This document shows, one piece after another, positions 55,311 to 63,786 of a DNA stretch of 64,000 nt. Each line of letters starts with the position of its first letter. The first letter of the stretch is position 1. The DNA is from an uncultured Maribacter sp. Lineage in GTDB: Bacteria; Bacteroidota; Bacteroidia; Flavobacteriales; Flavobacteriaceae. The notes under the pieces are model-generated. The model had not been told where the DNA came from. It saw only the letters and a program-made list of their open reading frames with translations, and ran no database searches. The stretch is from contig NZ_CANMDU010000010.1 in the NCBI RefSeq assembly GCF_947496775.1, forward strand, positions 1-64,000, given 5' to 3'. A program made the position numbers and the translations under genes.

Positions 55311-55880
55311 GTTGCCATTAGTACTTTTATTTCCATCTCCAATTCAGTTCGTCAACATATTCAGCTCCTAATTCAGTCACACGATTTTTAAATTTCACTT
55401 TATTTTCAATCGAGTTTTTTGGAATTATAAGAGATAAGTCAGTTGTTAATTTTAAAAAAAAATGATTTTGAGTTTCAATCAGTTCTTTGAGTTCAGTTGC
55501 GTTAATTTTACTTTCAGAGGCAAAATCTTTGGCATTCGCAGAATTTTCATCAAAGTCAATTTCCACTGGTTTGTTAATCCGATTTTTATAATTTTCCTCA
55601 ACGTGTTTTTTAAAATGCCTTTTATAATTCCATTTGGCATACATTGGATAAAAAGCAAACCATAATAGTCCAAATGAAGCCATTATACCACCCATACGAT
55701 TGTTATCATTTTTATAGGCAAAATAAAGCCCTAATAAAGTGTATAATATAAAAACTATATACCTAGAACGTAAACGTTTCTTTTTATGTGATTTCGACTT
55801 TGAAGATGTATAAAGCTGATACTCTAAAAAATCCGAATTAGTAAGTTGATAGTTTATAGTCATTTCGTATTAATGGCAAC
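55311..55880. repeat. Inverted repeats bracketing a single gene
   Basis: GTTGCCATTA at 55311-55320 and its exact complement TAATGGCAAC at 55871-55880 bracket one gene. With one mismatch the match extends to 14 bp (55311-55324 with 55867-55880). The left repeat ends 3 nt before the stop codon of the YcxB-like gene and the right repeat begins 4 nt before its start. This suggests a discrete single-gene unit. Confidence 0.6.
55327..55863 (-). CDS. YcxB-like membrane protein
   Basis: The 178-residue protein resembles the YcxB family: a polar N-terminus (INYQLTNSDFLEYQLYTSSK), two membrane helices at about residues 34-50 and 58-78 with a short loop (KNDNNRMGG), then a cytosolic C-terminal domain with FYPMYAKWNYKRHFKKHVEE and TDLSLIIPKNSI. 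YcxB-type proteins are of unknown function. It is bracketed closely by 14-bp inverted repeats and sits in a stretch of unrelated single genes, so recent acquisition as a cassette-like unit is possible. Confidence 0.85.
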   Translation of the reverse strand: MTINYQLTNSDFLEYQLYTSSKSKSHKKKRLRSRYIVFILYTLLGLYFAYKNDNNRMGGIMASFGLLWFAFYPMYAKWNYKRHFKKHVEENYKNRINKPVEIDFDENSANAKDFASESKINATELKELIETQNHFFLKLTTDLSLIIPKNSIENKVKFKNRVTELGAEYVDELNWRWK

Positions 55881-56195
55881 GGTATAATATGTATAACAAC
55901 TGAGCTTATTATTTAAAAGGAGACTTTATACCCTTCATTGAATTTACTCTTCATGATGAAAATAAAAACAAACGTAACTTTTATAAAAATTATTGCGAAA
56001 ACAAAGCCATTATGTATACTTTATACTTTACTAAGTTAACTTATGCACTCCCCATTTACAAAGTATTTTCCTAGAAGTTTTCTCTTTTCGGTACTGGTTA
56101 CAAACGACAGCTTTCACAGGTAAACAAAAAATGTATTTGTAACTTTAATTTGTCATTTTAAACATTAAGTTTGTTTCACTTTAAGTTATAAAGAC
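55864..56195. other. Intergenic region before the 56196 gene
   Basis: This 332-bp gap holds the right inverted repeat (55867-55880) and a TAAGTTTG element at 56166-56173 that fits the -7 consensus but has no well-spaced -33. I see no gene in it. Confidence 0.5.
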
Positions 56196-56792
56196 ATGAA
56201 AAAATTAGTGAGTATTATTTTAATCATTCTTTGCGTTACCCCAATTTTAAGTCAAAAAATAAAAACAGCTTCCGGAGATATTTCTGTGTTAGCTGGGGAA
56301 AAAGAACTATCCGTCACTTTTGGCTATAACAATATGAAGGTACATGGCTATACTACAGAAGAAGAGTTTATACAAGTTAAGGAGGAATTAAGAGAAAATC
56401 ACAATCCCGGTTCTGGCGCCATATTTAGAGGTTCCTGGTTTGCGGACAGAGATACGGTATATGAACCACTATTTATAGAATATTTTAACTACGCCTTACC
56501 GAAAAAAAGAAAAGTTACAGTTTCAAGAAACAATCCTGATGCAAAATACAATTTGCATGTACAAACTCTATGGATGTACCCTGGTTATAATGTGGGGTTT
56601 TCTCATGCAGCAAAAATAGATGTACTTCTGCAAGTGTATGAAATAGCAAACCCGGAAAAAATCCTTTGGGAGTCTAAATCCCCAACGCGAATAGTTGCTA
56701 AAGTAGCCCCTTTTAAAAGAGAAGAAAGAATAGGAGCTGCTTATGGCGCATTAGCCATAAGTATGTCTTGGCTACTAAAAAAAAAAGGCTAA
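56196..56792 (+). CDS. Secreted hypothetical protein
   Basis: The 198-residue protein has a signal peptide (MKKLVSIILIILCVTPILSQ). The mature part begins with a beta-rich segment (KELSVTFGYNNMKVHGYTTE), then FRGSWFADRDTVYEPLFIEY, and ends with a helix (IGAAYGALAISMSWLLKKKG). I do not recognise the family. It faces the 56912-57637 gene, and the 119 bp between the two hold a short palindromic repeat unit. Confidence 0.7.
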   Translation: MKKLVSIILIILCVTPILSQKIKTASGDISVLAGEKELSVTFGYNNMKVHGYTTEEEFIQVKEELRENHNPGSGAIFRGSWFADRDTVYEPLFIEYFNYALPKKRKVTVSRNNPDAKYNLHVQTLWMYPGYNVGFSHAAKIDVLLQVYEIANPEKILWESKSPTRIVAKVAPFKREERIGAAYGALAISMSWLLKKKG

Positions 56793-56843
56793 GTAAAAAA
56801 TTTCAATTCCAAATTATTTTCTCTGCACTTTATTTTTTTCCAA

Positions 56844-56866
56844 GTACGAGTCCTTACGTTCGCACC
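56844..56866. repeat. Short palindromic repeat (copy F)
   Basis: GTACGAGTCCTTACGTTCGCACC, read as GTACGAG, a spacer and CGCACC, resembles in outline the GGCACGAGC-type palindromes found at 56927, 58435 and 62577. It lies between two convergent genes. The relation is by pattern, not by strong identity. Confidence 0.35.
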
Positions 56867-56911
56867 AACAATTGGCGTTTTAAATATTCCTTTTTTTACC
56901 AAAACGAAAAC

Positions 56912-57637
56912 CTAATTACTCCGAACGGTACGAGCATGATTTCCACGTGCACCGGATGCTTTTTGTTGGTATTTCCAATTTTCTTGCCTAAAATATTTGT
57001 TGTGTCTTGAAGAAAAATCAAACTTTTTTTCTTCTAACTCTTTATAATCCTTAGTACGATAGTATTTAACCTCTAGCCTATTTCCTACTCTTGATTTTTC
57101 TAGGCGTATATTGCCCTCTTCATAAGAAAAATTGTTAACATGAATAATCTTTACAGCATCATAATCCGGTACTGGTGTAGATGGTATGGAATCTAAACCT
57201 TTCATTTTTACGGCACGCATAGAAGATTGCATGTATTTTCTAAAAACAGGTTTTGTATCTGGGCTTTCAACTACATTACACAATACGGCATATCCCAAAT
57301 GCTTGTATTTATCCATTTCTTCAGGGTAATTTTTAAAAAGAAACGCATAGAATTGGTATCGCATTTCTATTTCAATAGCTCCCAAAGCATGACTTTTTTG
57401 CGCTAAATTATTCCTAGAAGTTTCAAATTCTGTACTATTAGTATAATAAGAACATTCTAAAGGTACGTTAGCAGAAAAAATAGTTCTTTGTTCCGAAATA
57501 CCCCTAGGTGCATGTATAATTCTCGAGACAGTTAACTGAAAATTAAAGGTTTCTTTTTTTTCTTCTACTTTATATTCTTGCCCGTAGGATAAAACAGCAA
57601 AAAATAACACTCCAACAACAATCCCTATTTTTTTCAT
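56912..57637 (-). CDS. Secreted hypothetical protein with a repeat-derived C-terminus
   Basis: The 241-residue protein has a signal peptide (MKKIGIVVGVLFFAVLSYGQ). The mature part includes SRIIHAPRGISEQRTIFSAN and ALGAIEIEMRYQFYAFLFKN and is not a family I know. The last residues, SGARGNHARTVRSN, are encoded by sequence resembling the palindromic repeat family (56927-56955). This suggests the repeat has inserted at the 3' end of the gene and replaced the original C-terminus. The function is unknown. Confidence 0.7.
   Translation of the reverse strand: MKKIGIVVGVLFFAVLSYGQEYKVEEKKETFNFQLTVSRIIHAPRGISEQRTIFSANVPLECSYYTNSTEFETSRNNLAQKSHALGAIEIEMRYQFYAFLFKNYPEEMDKYKHLGYAVLCNVVESPDTKPVFRKYMQSSMRAVKMKGLDSIPSTPVPDYDAVKIIHVNNFSYEEGNIRLEKSRVGNRLEVKYYRTKDYKELEEKKFDFSSRHNKYFRQENWKYQQKASGARGNHARTVRSN
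56927..56955. repeat. Palindromic repeat at the 3' end of a gene (copy E)
   Basis: GGTACGAGCATGAT and the following GTGCACC share the core of the GGCACGAGC repeat family (ten of eleven bases with the GGCACGAGCAT core at 58434). Here the repeat lies inside the coding end of the 56912-57637 gene. Confidence 0.45.
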
Positions 57638-57703
57638 AACACTCTTACTTTAGACATTTAAAAGTATAACTAACTGTAAGACAACAAAATAAATTTTACT
57701 TTT

Positions 57704-58291
57704 TTACTGTAAAATTTTATATCTATAATGCCCTATGATTTTAAAATCAAAGAGACAATCTTCTACAACTTGTCCTGCACCAATATTATGAACTATTAAA
57801 TTTCGTTTACCGTCCTTAGATTTTTTATCTACTACAATTCCTATATGGGTAATGGCTCCCCTTAAATTCCAACAAACTACGTCTCCTGGAAGATAATCTT
57901 TTGCATTTTGGGTAATTGGTTTTTCTGCTCCTTGTCTTGTAAAATATGTCATTAAGTTTGGCACTCTTCTATGGTCTATATTTTTGTCGGTTCTCTTAAG
58001 CCCCCAAATCTTAGGATACACTTTAAAATTAGCTTTCATATCCTCATGCACGTTTTTCTGTAAGTCTATATTTGCTTTTCGGTACGCACGTATAATAACA
58101 TCGGTACAAACACCTTTATCACTAGGAACGTCTCCGTTAGGATACTCTATAGAAAAATAACTAGGGTCGTAAGTAACTTGTTGCTTGGTAAGCTCCAAAG
58201 CATAATTAGACAGTGTTGCTTCTTTGGCCTCGGCTTGCGGATAACAAAAATTTAAATTAAAAATAAAGAATACGAATATTATCTTTTTCAT
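57704..58291 (-). CDS. DUF1287 family exported protein
   Basis: The 195-residue exported protein has a signal peptide (residues 1-19 or so, ending CYPQA) and the DUF1287 fold, related to NlpC/P60 cysteine peptidases. Cys62 in KGVCTDVIIRAYR is the likely nucleophile. Other conserved parts are RRVPNLMTYFTRQG, DYLPGDVVCWNLRGAITHIG (His near residue 148) and IGAGQVVEDCLFDFKIIGHY. The reaction is not established, although a cell-wall role is plausible. Its first codons and upstream region are duplicated at 61853-62032, on the other side of the leucine-rich-repeat gene. Confidence 0.92.
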   Translation of the reverse strand: MKKIIFVFFIFNLNFCYPQAEAKEATLSNYALELTKQQVTYDPSYFSIEYPNGDVPSDKGVCTDVIIRAYRKANIDLQKNVHEDMKANFKVYPKIWGLKRTDKNIDHRRVPNLMTYFTRQGAEKPITQNAKDYLPGDVVCWNLRGAITHIGIVVDKKSKDGKRNLIVHNIGAGQVVEDCLFDFKIIGHYRYKILQ

Positions 58292-58462
58292 AGGAATATA
58301 ATAGGTACTAAAGAGATAAGTTACATACAGAGTATCTGTGAATACATATATCCAAAATTAACTAGTTTACTTCCTAAAAACATCCCTGTTTCCCGTGAAA
58401 AAGAAAATAACTGTATTTGATTTACTCTGTAAGGCACGAGCATAACGCTCTCGAGAGCAGGG
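58283..58462. repeat. 180-bp direct repeat, copy A
   Basis: This segment covers the start codon of the DUF1287 gene, its upstream region and a terminal palindrome. It matches 61853-62032 with about 12 substitutions and two single-base indels. It includes TAATTTTG on the minus strand (58353-58360), a -7-like element for the DUF1287 gene. The right end carries GGCACGAGC-ATAAC-GCTC and the perfect palindrome GCTCTCGAGAGC (58448-58459). Confidence 0.9.
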
Positions 58463-58909
58463 TGGGCTTGCGCAACGATTACCATCGTTACTTCTTTTTG
58501 AATTTACACCTAGATATCTCATTAATTTTGGGTTCTGTAGTAGTCAATTATTTTTAAGGCACTTTAGCAAAAATTCTAACTAAAAAAGTTAGAATAGCCA
58601 TAGATTTTTTAAGGACTTGTACTAAATACAAATTCAGATTCTTGAAATAAATCTAGATTGCAAAAATGCATTACAATTAAAATTTCTGTTCTTAAAAAGT
58701 GTTATCCGAAAATGTTGCTATTTTCTCTAATGATATCTATGTTGTGAGAATCAATTCAGAGTAAATTAAAAGAGTAACCTCTAAGAAAAACAGAAATAAC
58801 AAAATACTTCGTAAATAATTGAATAAAAACCAAAAGGCTCAACACAAAAAGTAGTAGTTTAGATTTAATTAAGAAATACAACAAATTGTTTTTGATATTC
58901 GAATACCAC
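58463..58909. other. Intergenic region before the leucine-rich-repeat gene
   Basis: This 447-bp stretch between repeat copy A and the LRR gene is AT-rich. I found no gene, terminator or good promoter match in it. With copy A, the non-coding gap totals 618 bp. Confidence 0.5.
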
Positions 58910-61663
58910 ATGAAGTTTTATATTTTAGTGATAAGTCTATTCTGTTTTCAATTTACGCAAGCCCAAGTAACACCTGCTGAAAAAGCAGCTTTGCAAGCCT
59001 TTTACAATGCCACAGACGGGCCAAATTGGATTAGTGAGAATGACGGAGACCTAACAAATGACTGGGATTTTAGTGGTGCTGTTACCAATGACTGGTATGG
59101 GCTAACCGTTGCTGGGGGTAATGTTGTTGCTTTAGAAATGAACCCTGCAAATCTAACAAATGGGGGAAACAACTTAACAGGAATTATACCTAACGAAATT
59201 GGTAATCTACCACATTTAGTAACGCTAAATCTCGCAGCGGAAAACCTAATGGGTAACCTTCCCATGGGTTTGTTTAATCTTAATGTATTGCAGCATATAA
59301 ACCTTAGATCAAATAATTTAACAGGTAATATTCCACCAGAAATATCCCAACTTACCAACTTGATTTCCTTACAGCTTTACGATAATAATCTTAGTGGTGA
59401 AATTCCTGTTGAATTAACAACATTGAATTTACTAGAAGACATACAACTGTCAAATAATAATTTATTTGGTGAAATTCCTATTGAAATTACGAACATGATT
59501 CAACTAAGAATTCTAGACTTAAATAATAACCCCTTTACTGGCTTTCTATATCCTGAATATGGAAATTTAGTAAATCTTGAAACTTTCTATCTGTATAACA
59601 ACTTACTTACTGGCTCAATTCCCAATGAAATAGGTGATATGTCAAACTTAGAGTTTTTATGGCTTGGCGGAAACAATTTGAATGGCACACTACCCACTAG
59701 CCTTGGTAACTTAACGAATTTAAAAGTCATAAATATTAGTTTTACAGATATTTCAGGGAGTATACCAGTTACGTATGGTCAATTGGTTAACATACAACGC
59801 TTTCTGTTAAATAATAACCAACTTTCTCAAGAGTTACCTAGTTCATTAGCTAATTTCACCCAAATAATTACTTTTAACGTAGACTATAATCAACTATCAG
59901 GAGAATTACCTGTGAGTTATAATCAATGGGTTTTGATTGAAAACATTCAAGTTGGCAATAACCAATTTACAGGTAACATTCCAGATTCATATGCAAATCT
60001 TACTAATCTTACTCATTTTTCAGTAGACCACAATAATTTTTCGGGAGAGTTATCGCCATTATTCGCAAGTTGGGATAAGCTTATATGGCTTAATCTACAG
60101 GACAACGATTTTAGCGGACCAATACCCGATACCTATTCAAACTTAATTAATTTAGAAAGTTTAAATATTGCAAACAATCAATTCAGTGGTGAGTTATCTC
60201 CTTCTTTTTCTAATTGGTCAAACGCCAAATATTTATTTTTTCAAAATAACCAATTTGAAGGGGCAATTCCTGACTTTACTTCTGTTCTTACGCTAGGTCC
60301 AACAGGAAATAAAGAAGATTCACTATCCTTTAATGATAATGCCTTTGAATTCGGCGATTTTGAAAACGAATTTAATCATTACGACCAAGAGCTTTTCGGG
60401 TTTTTCTACAGTCCACAGGCAAAAGTCAATGATATTGAATCTTTTAGTAGTTGTGAAGGATCAAACATAACATTATCAACCATGGTAAGTGGTTCTGCTA
60501 ATGAGTACCAATGGTTTAAAAATGGGAATATCATCGAGGGTGCTACAAATGCAGATTTAGTTTTAAACCCTTTAGACACTTCCGATTCTGGAACCTATAC
60601 TTGTAATATAACAAGTACCATTGTAACCGATCTTACACTAGAACGTAACCCAATATCACTTACCGTAAACGCTGATGGCCCCACGGCTAATTCGGTTGAA
60701 AATATAGTAGCCTGCGATTTAGATGCAGATGGTTTTACAAGTTTTAATATTGACCTTACTCAAGTAGAATCGCAAGTAATTGGCGCTCAAAACGGACTTA
60801 CAGTTTCGTATTATGATACAACAGGAAATCCTTTAACCCTCACTACTAATTACACAAATAGTTCTGCAAACGAAGAAGTTATCACCGTAAGAGTTACCGA
60901 CTCTGGTGGTTGCTATAATGAAAGTACATTTAGTCTTATAGCGGCAGAACCAATAACAGCAGATGATTTAGACGATGTAATTTCTTGCAATAGTTACGAG
61001 TTACCAGAATTAAACACTGGCAATAGCTACTTTACAGAACCAAATGCAAGTGGAACACAATTACAAGAAGGAACTATAATTACAAACTCGCAAACTATTT
61101 ATATTCATACAGGAGTAGGAAACTGTTCCGATGAAACCAGCTTTAACGTAACGATCAATTCTCCGGCAATTGTAGATGAACTAAAGGATGTAACAGAATG
61201 TGAATTCTATACCCTACCAGAACTTAATAATGGCAACTATTTTACAGAAAGTAATGGCCAAGGCTCAGTGTTAACAGAAGGAGACACCATACTACAAACA
61301 CAAACTATTTATATCTATAATACAACTACCAACTGCTCAAACGAATCTAGTTTTTTAGTAACTATAGATTTACTTTCATGTGAAAACTCAGAAGAAGCTA
61401 TACTTGCCAAATTTCCAAAGTTCTTTACTCCTAATGCAGATGGAATACATGACGTTTGGAAAGTTAATCAAGACTTTTTTAGTCTAGAAGGCTCCATTGC
61501 CATTTATAATCGTTTTGGTAAACTTTTAGCTCAATTTGATGCTGAAAATGGATTTTGGGATGGAAATTACAACGGAAAGAGACTTCCTGCAAGTGATTAC
61601 TGGTTTATGTTTAATGGAGTTGAAGGAAATTCTATTACAGGGCATTTTTCGCTAAAAAGATAA
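58910..61663 (+). CDS. Leucine-rich-repeat T9SS type B surface protein
   Basis: I start at the ATG at 58910, which gives a clean signal peptide (MKFYILVISLFCFQFTQAQ) and 917 residues; an in-frame TTG at 58886 is less likely. Residues about 20-480 are plant-type leucine-rich repeats (repeating N-x-L-x-G-x-I-P), such as NNLTGIIPNEIGNL. An Ig-like domain lies at about 515-590 (CEGSNITLSTM, WFKNGNIIEG, SGTYTCNI), followed by three beta-sandwich repeats with CNSYELPELNTG-like phrases. The C-terminal 85 residues are the T9SS type B sorting domain (FPKFFTPNADGIHDVWKVNQ, IAIYNRFGKLLAQF, LPASDYWFMF). It is exported by the type IX system and probably binds other cells or glycans. The gene is flanked by 180-bp direct repeats; no SprF-like partner is adjacent. 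Confidence 0.93.
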   Translation: MKFYILVISLFCFQFTQAQVTPAEKAALQAFYNATDGPNWISENDGDLTNDWDFSGAVTNDWYGLTVAGGNVVALEMNPANLTNGGNNLTGIIPNEIGNLPHLVTLNLAAENLMGNLPMGLFNLNVLQHINLRSNNLTGNIPPEISQLTNLISLQLYDNNLSGEIPVELTTLNLLEDIQLSNNNLFGEIPIEITNMIQLRILDLNNNPFTGFLYPEYGNLVNLETFYLYNNLLTGSIPNEIGDMSNLEFLWLGGNNLNGTLPTSLGNLTNLKVINISFTDISGSIPVTYGQLVNIQRFLLNNNQLSQELPSSLANFTQIITFNVDYNQLSGELPVSYNQWVLIENIQVGNNQFTGNIPDSYANLTNLTHFSVDHNNFSGELSPLFASWDKLIWLNLQDNDFSGPIPDTYSNLINLESLNIANNQFSGELSPSFSNWSNAKYLFFQNNQFEGAIPDFTSVLTLGPTGNKEDSLSFNDNAFEFGDFENEFNHYDQELFGFFYSPQAKVNDIESFSSCEGSNITLSTMVSGSANEYQWFKNGNIIEGATNADLVLNPLDTSDSGTYTCNITSTIVTDLTLERNPISLTVNADGPTANSVENIVACDLDADGFTSFNIDLTQVESQVIGAQNGLTVSYYDTTGNPLTLTTNYTNSSANEEVITVRVTDSGGCYNESTFSLIAAEPITADDLDDVISCNSYELPELNTGNSYFTEPNASGTQLQEGTIITNSQTIYIHTGVGNCSDETSFNVTINSPAIVDELKDVTECEFYTLPELNNGNYFTESNGQGSVLTEGDTILQTQTIYIYNTTTNCSNESSFLVTIDLLSCENSEEAILAKFPKFFTPNADGIHDVWKVNQDFFSLEGSIAIYNRFGKLLAQFDAENGFWDGNYNGKRLPASDYWFMFNGVEGNSITGHFSLKR

Positions 61664-62047
61664 CACTTTTTAAAAAATAATAGCACCATAATTATGTACA
61701 TAATTTTGATGATTCGTTTTATTTTAATTTAAGCCAAAAATGATTAATACCTCGAAGTAGCTCCAGAATCGTTAGTTTATAAATTGGTAGTTGAGTTTAA
61801 AAAACTAATTGGGTTCTATTTAAAAACAATGTAAAGCTGCTTTTTGATAAGACTTTTTCATAGGAATATAATAGGTACTAAAGAGATAAGTTACTTACAG
61901 AGTATCTTTAAATACATATATCCAAATTAACTAGTTTACTTCCTTAAAACATTCCTGTTTCCCGTGAAAAAAGAAAATAACTGTATGTGGTTTACTCTTT
62001 AAGGCTCGAGCATAACGCTCATGATAGCAGGGAGTAATACAAATCTT
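61664..62047. other. Intergenic region holding repeat copy B
   Basis: Between the LRR gene and the next gene, 61664-61852 shows no feature I can support, and the rest is occupied by copy B of the 180-bp repeat. Confidence 0.5.
61853..62032. repeat. 180-bp direct repeat, copy B
   Basis: This segment matches 58283-58462 in the same orientation at about 92% identity. It keeps an ATG with the same first codons (MKK then divergence and an early stop), so it is a 5' remnant of a DUF1287-type gene. A one-base deletion removes the exact spacing of the -7-like element. The terminal palindrome is degraded (GCTCATGATAGC). Confidence 0.9.
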
Positions 62048-62305
62048 TTAAAGATTTTTAGGCTTGTTCCAAAATATCCATTTTAACTGTATTTGCTTGC
62101 CTAATTGGTTCTCGTATGCATTTATTTTTGGTACTAAAATAGTTGCTAGAACAAAAGAAATTATTCTAATATATAGGACACTTAAATCTTTAAACAAATA
62201 CTGTAGGGTAAACCTAATTATTACATAAACAGTTAATAATGCTACAAATCTTACAATTATGAACTTTGTTTTTCTATTCATTATATTTTTTCTATTTATT
62301 ATCAC
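62048..62305 (-). CDS. Small membrane protein
   Basis: The 85-residue frame (77 if started at the second ATG, 62281) has two hydrophobic segments at about residues 15-34 and 43-58. They are flanked by basic residues (MNRKTKFIIVRF, and a C-terminal KWIFWNKPKNL). I do not recognise the family. It is bordered on both sides by members of the repeat family and may be part of accessory material. Confidence 0.55.
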   Translation of the reverse strand: MIINRKNIMNRKTKFIIVRFVALLTVYVIIRFTLQYLFKDLSVLYIRIISFVLATILVPKINAYENQLGKQIQLKWIFWNKPKNL

Positions 62306-62321
62306 AGTACAACATCAGCAA

Positions 62322-62386
62322 GGGAAAAGAAAACAACTGTATTTAGTCTACTCTTAACGGCACGAGAGCAACGCTCTCACTAGCTG
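62322..62386. repeat. Repeat copy C: partial match with a perfect hairpin
   Basis: This copy aligns with the right third of copy A (58397-58462). It shares GAAAA-CAACTGTATTT and GGCACGAG, then has the perfect hairpin GAGAGC-AAC-GCTCTC. Confidence 0.65.
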
Positions 62387-62574
62387 AAATTAAGTAACAC
62401 GTTTTACTATTTTTAAAACTTATTAATTGTAAGTATCCTTTTCGTGGTATTTGTTACAAACGAATGTTAAAAAGGAGAATCTTAGTGCATAGATTATCCT
62501 TGTTTCTACATAGCATTAAACTCTTAACTATTTTTATTGCAAGGTTTATTATAACACCTATTATGTAACATACC

Positions 62575-62608
62575 TTATGGCACGAGCATGATGCTCTCGA
62601 GAACAGGG
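62575..62608. repeat. Repeat copy D: palindromic core only
   Basis: TTATGGCACGAGCATGATGCTC and the following CGAGAACAGGG resemble the right end of copy A. A perfect 6-bp stem around one base (GAGCAT-G-ATGCTC, 62584-62596) replaces the ATAAC form. Confidence 0.65.
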
Positions 62609-62629
62609 GATTAAACGCTAAAATCTGTA

Positions 62630-63352
62630 TTAACTATTACTATTCTTATCCACTGGACTTCTGTACTCTGCTCTTGGATAATCCGATATTCTCAAATTAT
62701 CTTTTTGCAATTCGGCTAGTGCTTTTTTTCCTATCCATTTTGCTGATTTAGTATCAAATTCCATTATTTCATAAGCTGTTTCTATGGCTTTTTTATTGAG
62801 GTCCAAATTACGTTTTCCTATATTCCGTAATGACCAATTAACAGCCTTTTTTACGTATAGTCTTTCATCATTTGACTCTCGCTTAATTATTGGAAAAAAC
62901 TGCTCAAATAGTTCGTTTCCCGAAGTTTTATCTGCCATACAATATGAAGCCAATATTGCAAATCCTGCTCTCTTTTCAAACTCGGGTTTTCTTTTAGTCC
63001 ATTCTAATATTTTGGCAAGAGCAAATTTGCTTTTAGAAAAGAGTCCCATACTGAAACTGTCACAGATTTCCCAGTTCTCAAACGTCTTAACCCATTTCTC
63101 CATTAATTGTTCGGTAACGTCTTTTGGTTTAAACATTTTACTACACAACAGTCGTCCTTCGTATATTCCGCTGTCAAAAAGTTGTAAGGCAAGTTCATTG
63201 TTCTGTCCAATTTCTTTGGCTATCATTTTAAGTTCTTTGTGGTAAATCCCTAAAGAATTGTTAGATATAATTCCAAATTTATTTTCTTTGAAAACCACCT
63301 TTTCTGCATCTTTCAGGTCATAAAGACATTCTATGATTTCTTTATAAGTCAA
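62630..63352 (-). CDS. DNA alkylation repair family protein (AlkC/AlkD-like)
   Basis: The 240-residue protein of HEAT-like helical repeats belongs to the DNA alkylation repair family, whose members excise alkylated bases without base flipping. Typical parts are LLCSKMFKPKDVTEQLMEKW, VKTFENWEICDSFSMGLF, KRAGFAILASYCM and YVKKAVNWSLRNIGKRNLDL. The start codon is TTG at 63352, placed directly after the DUF1801 stop codon (TAATTG); the next ATG is about 42 residues in and would cut the conserved start. Co-transcription and coupled translation with the DUF1801 gene are likely. Activity is inferred from family. Confidence 0.9.
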   Translation of the reverse strand: MTYKEIIECLYDLKDAEKVVFKENKFGIISNNSLGIYHKELKMIAKEIGQNNELALQLFDSGIYEGRLLCSKMFKPKDVTEQLMEKWVKTFENWEICDSFSMGLFSKSKFALAKILEWTKRKPEFEKRAGFAILASYCMADKTSGNELFEQFFPIIKRESNDERLYVKKAVNWSLRNIGKRNLDLNKKAIETAYEIMEFDTKSAKWIGKKALAELQKDNLRISDYPRAEYRSPVDKNSNS

Positions 63353-63676
63353 TTATTTTTTTGAATTTATTTCGATAGCTTGCTTTATGTAGTATTCAAC
63401 AGCTTTTTTGTTCAATTCTTTTTGAGGTAAAACTCTAATGGCTTTTCCATTACCTGTTAAAAGTCCTAAGCTATCTTCCATTTTCGCGCCTTTTAAAAAT
63501 CCAAAATCGATTCCATAAGGCATTGTTCGCATATGACAAATTCCACCTTTTTCATTTGAATAGGTCGTAATTCGTTCTTTTTTTGTTTCAATTATTCCGT
63601 CAAAGGATAGCAAAAATTTCCTTGCGTTTAAAAATAGTTCTTTATGTTTAGATTCCAAATCTTTGTCGTATTGCAT
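63353..63676 (-). CDS. DUF1801 domain protein
   Basis: The 107-residue cytosolic protein matches the DUF1801 (YdhG-like) fold, seen in KHKELFLNARKFLLSFDGII, RTMPYGIDFGFLKGAKMEDS and GLLTGNGKAIRVLPQKELNK. The family's function is unknown. Its stop codon is followed immediately by the TTG start of the alkylation repair gene, implying a two-gene unit. Confidence 0.85.
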   Translation of the reverse strand: MQYDKDLESKHKELFLNARKFLLSFDGIIETKKERITTYSNEKGGICHMRTMPYGIDFGFLKGAKMEDSLGLLTGNGKAIRVLPQKELNKKAVEYYIKQAIEINSKK

Positions 63677-63786
63677 AATGTTTCTTTTTCTTATTACGTA
63701 TGGTTTTTTTTATAAGAAACGTAGAGCTATAAAAAAAGCATATTCGTTTCTGTTTATTAAATCAGTTTTTTGTTAGGCAACTGGCT

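Larger units (their letters stand above)
62306..62629. other. Intergenic region with repeat copies C and D
   Basis: This 324-bp stretch upstream of the 62048-62305 gene and downstream of the DNA-alkylation-repair gene contains palindromic copies C and D. I see no gene in it. Confidence 0.5.

Noticed and set aside
63677-63786. GTTAGGC at 63772-63778, matching the integron attC core consensus GTTRRRY, next to small cassette-like genes
   Set aside because: No matching inverse core (RYYYAAC) or foldable attC structure is seen between the two genes, and there is no integrase in the window. A 7-bp degenerate motif is expected by chance.
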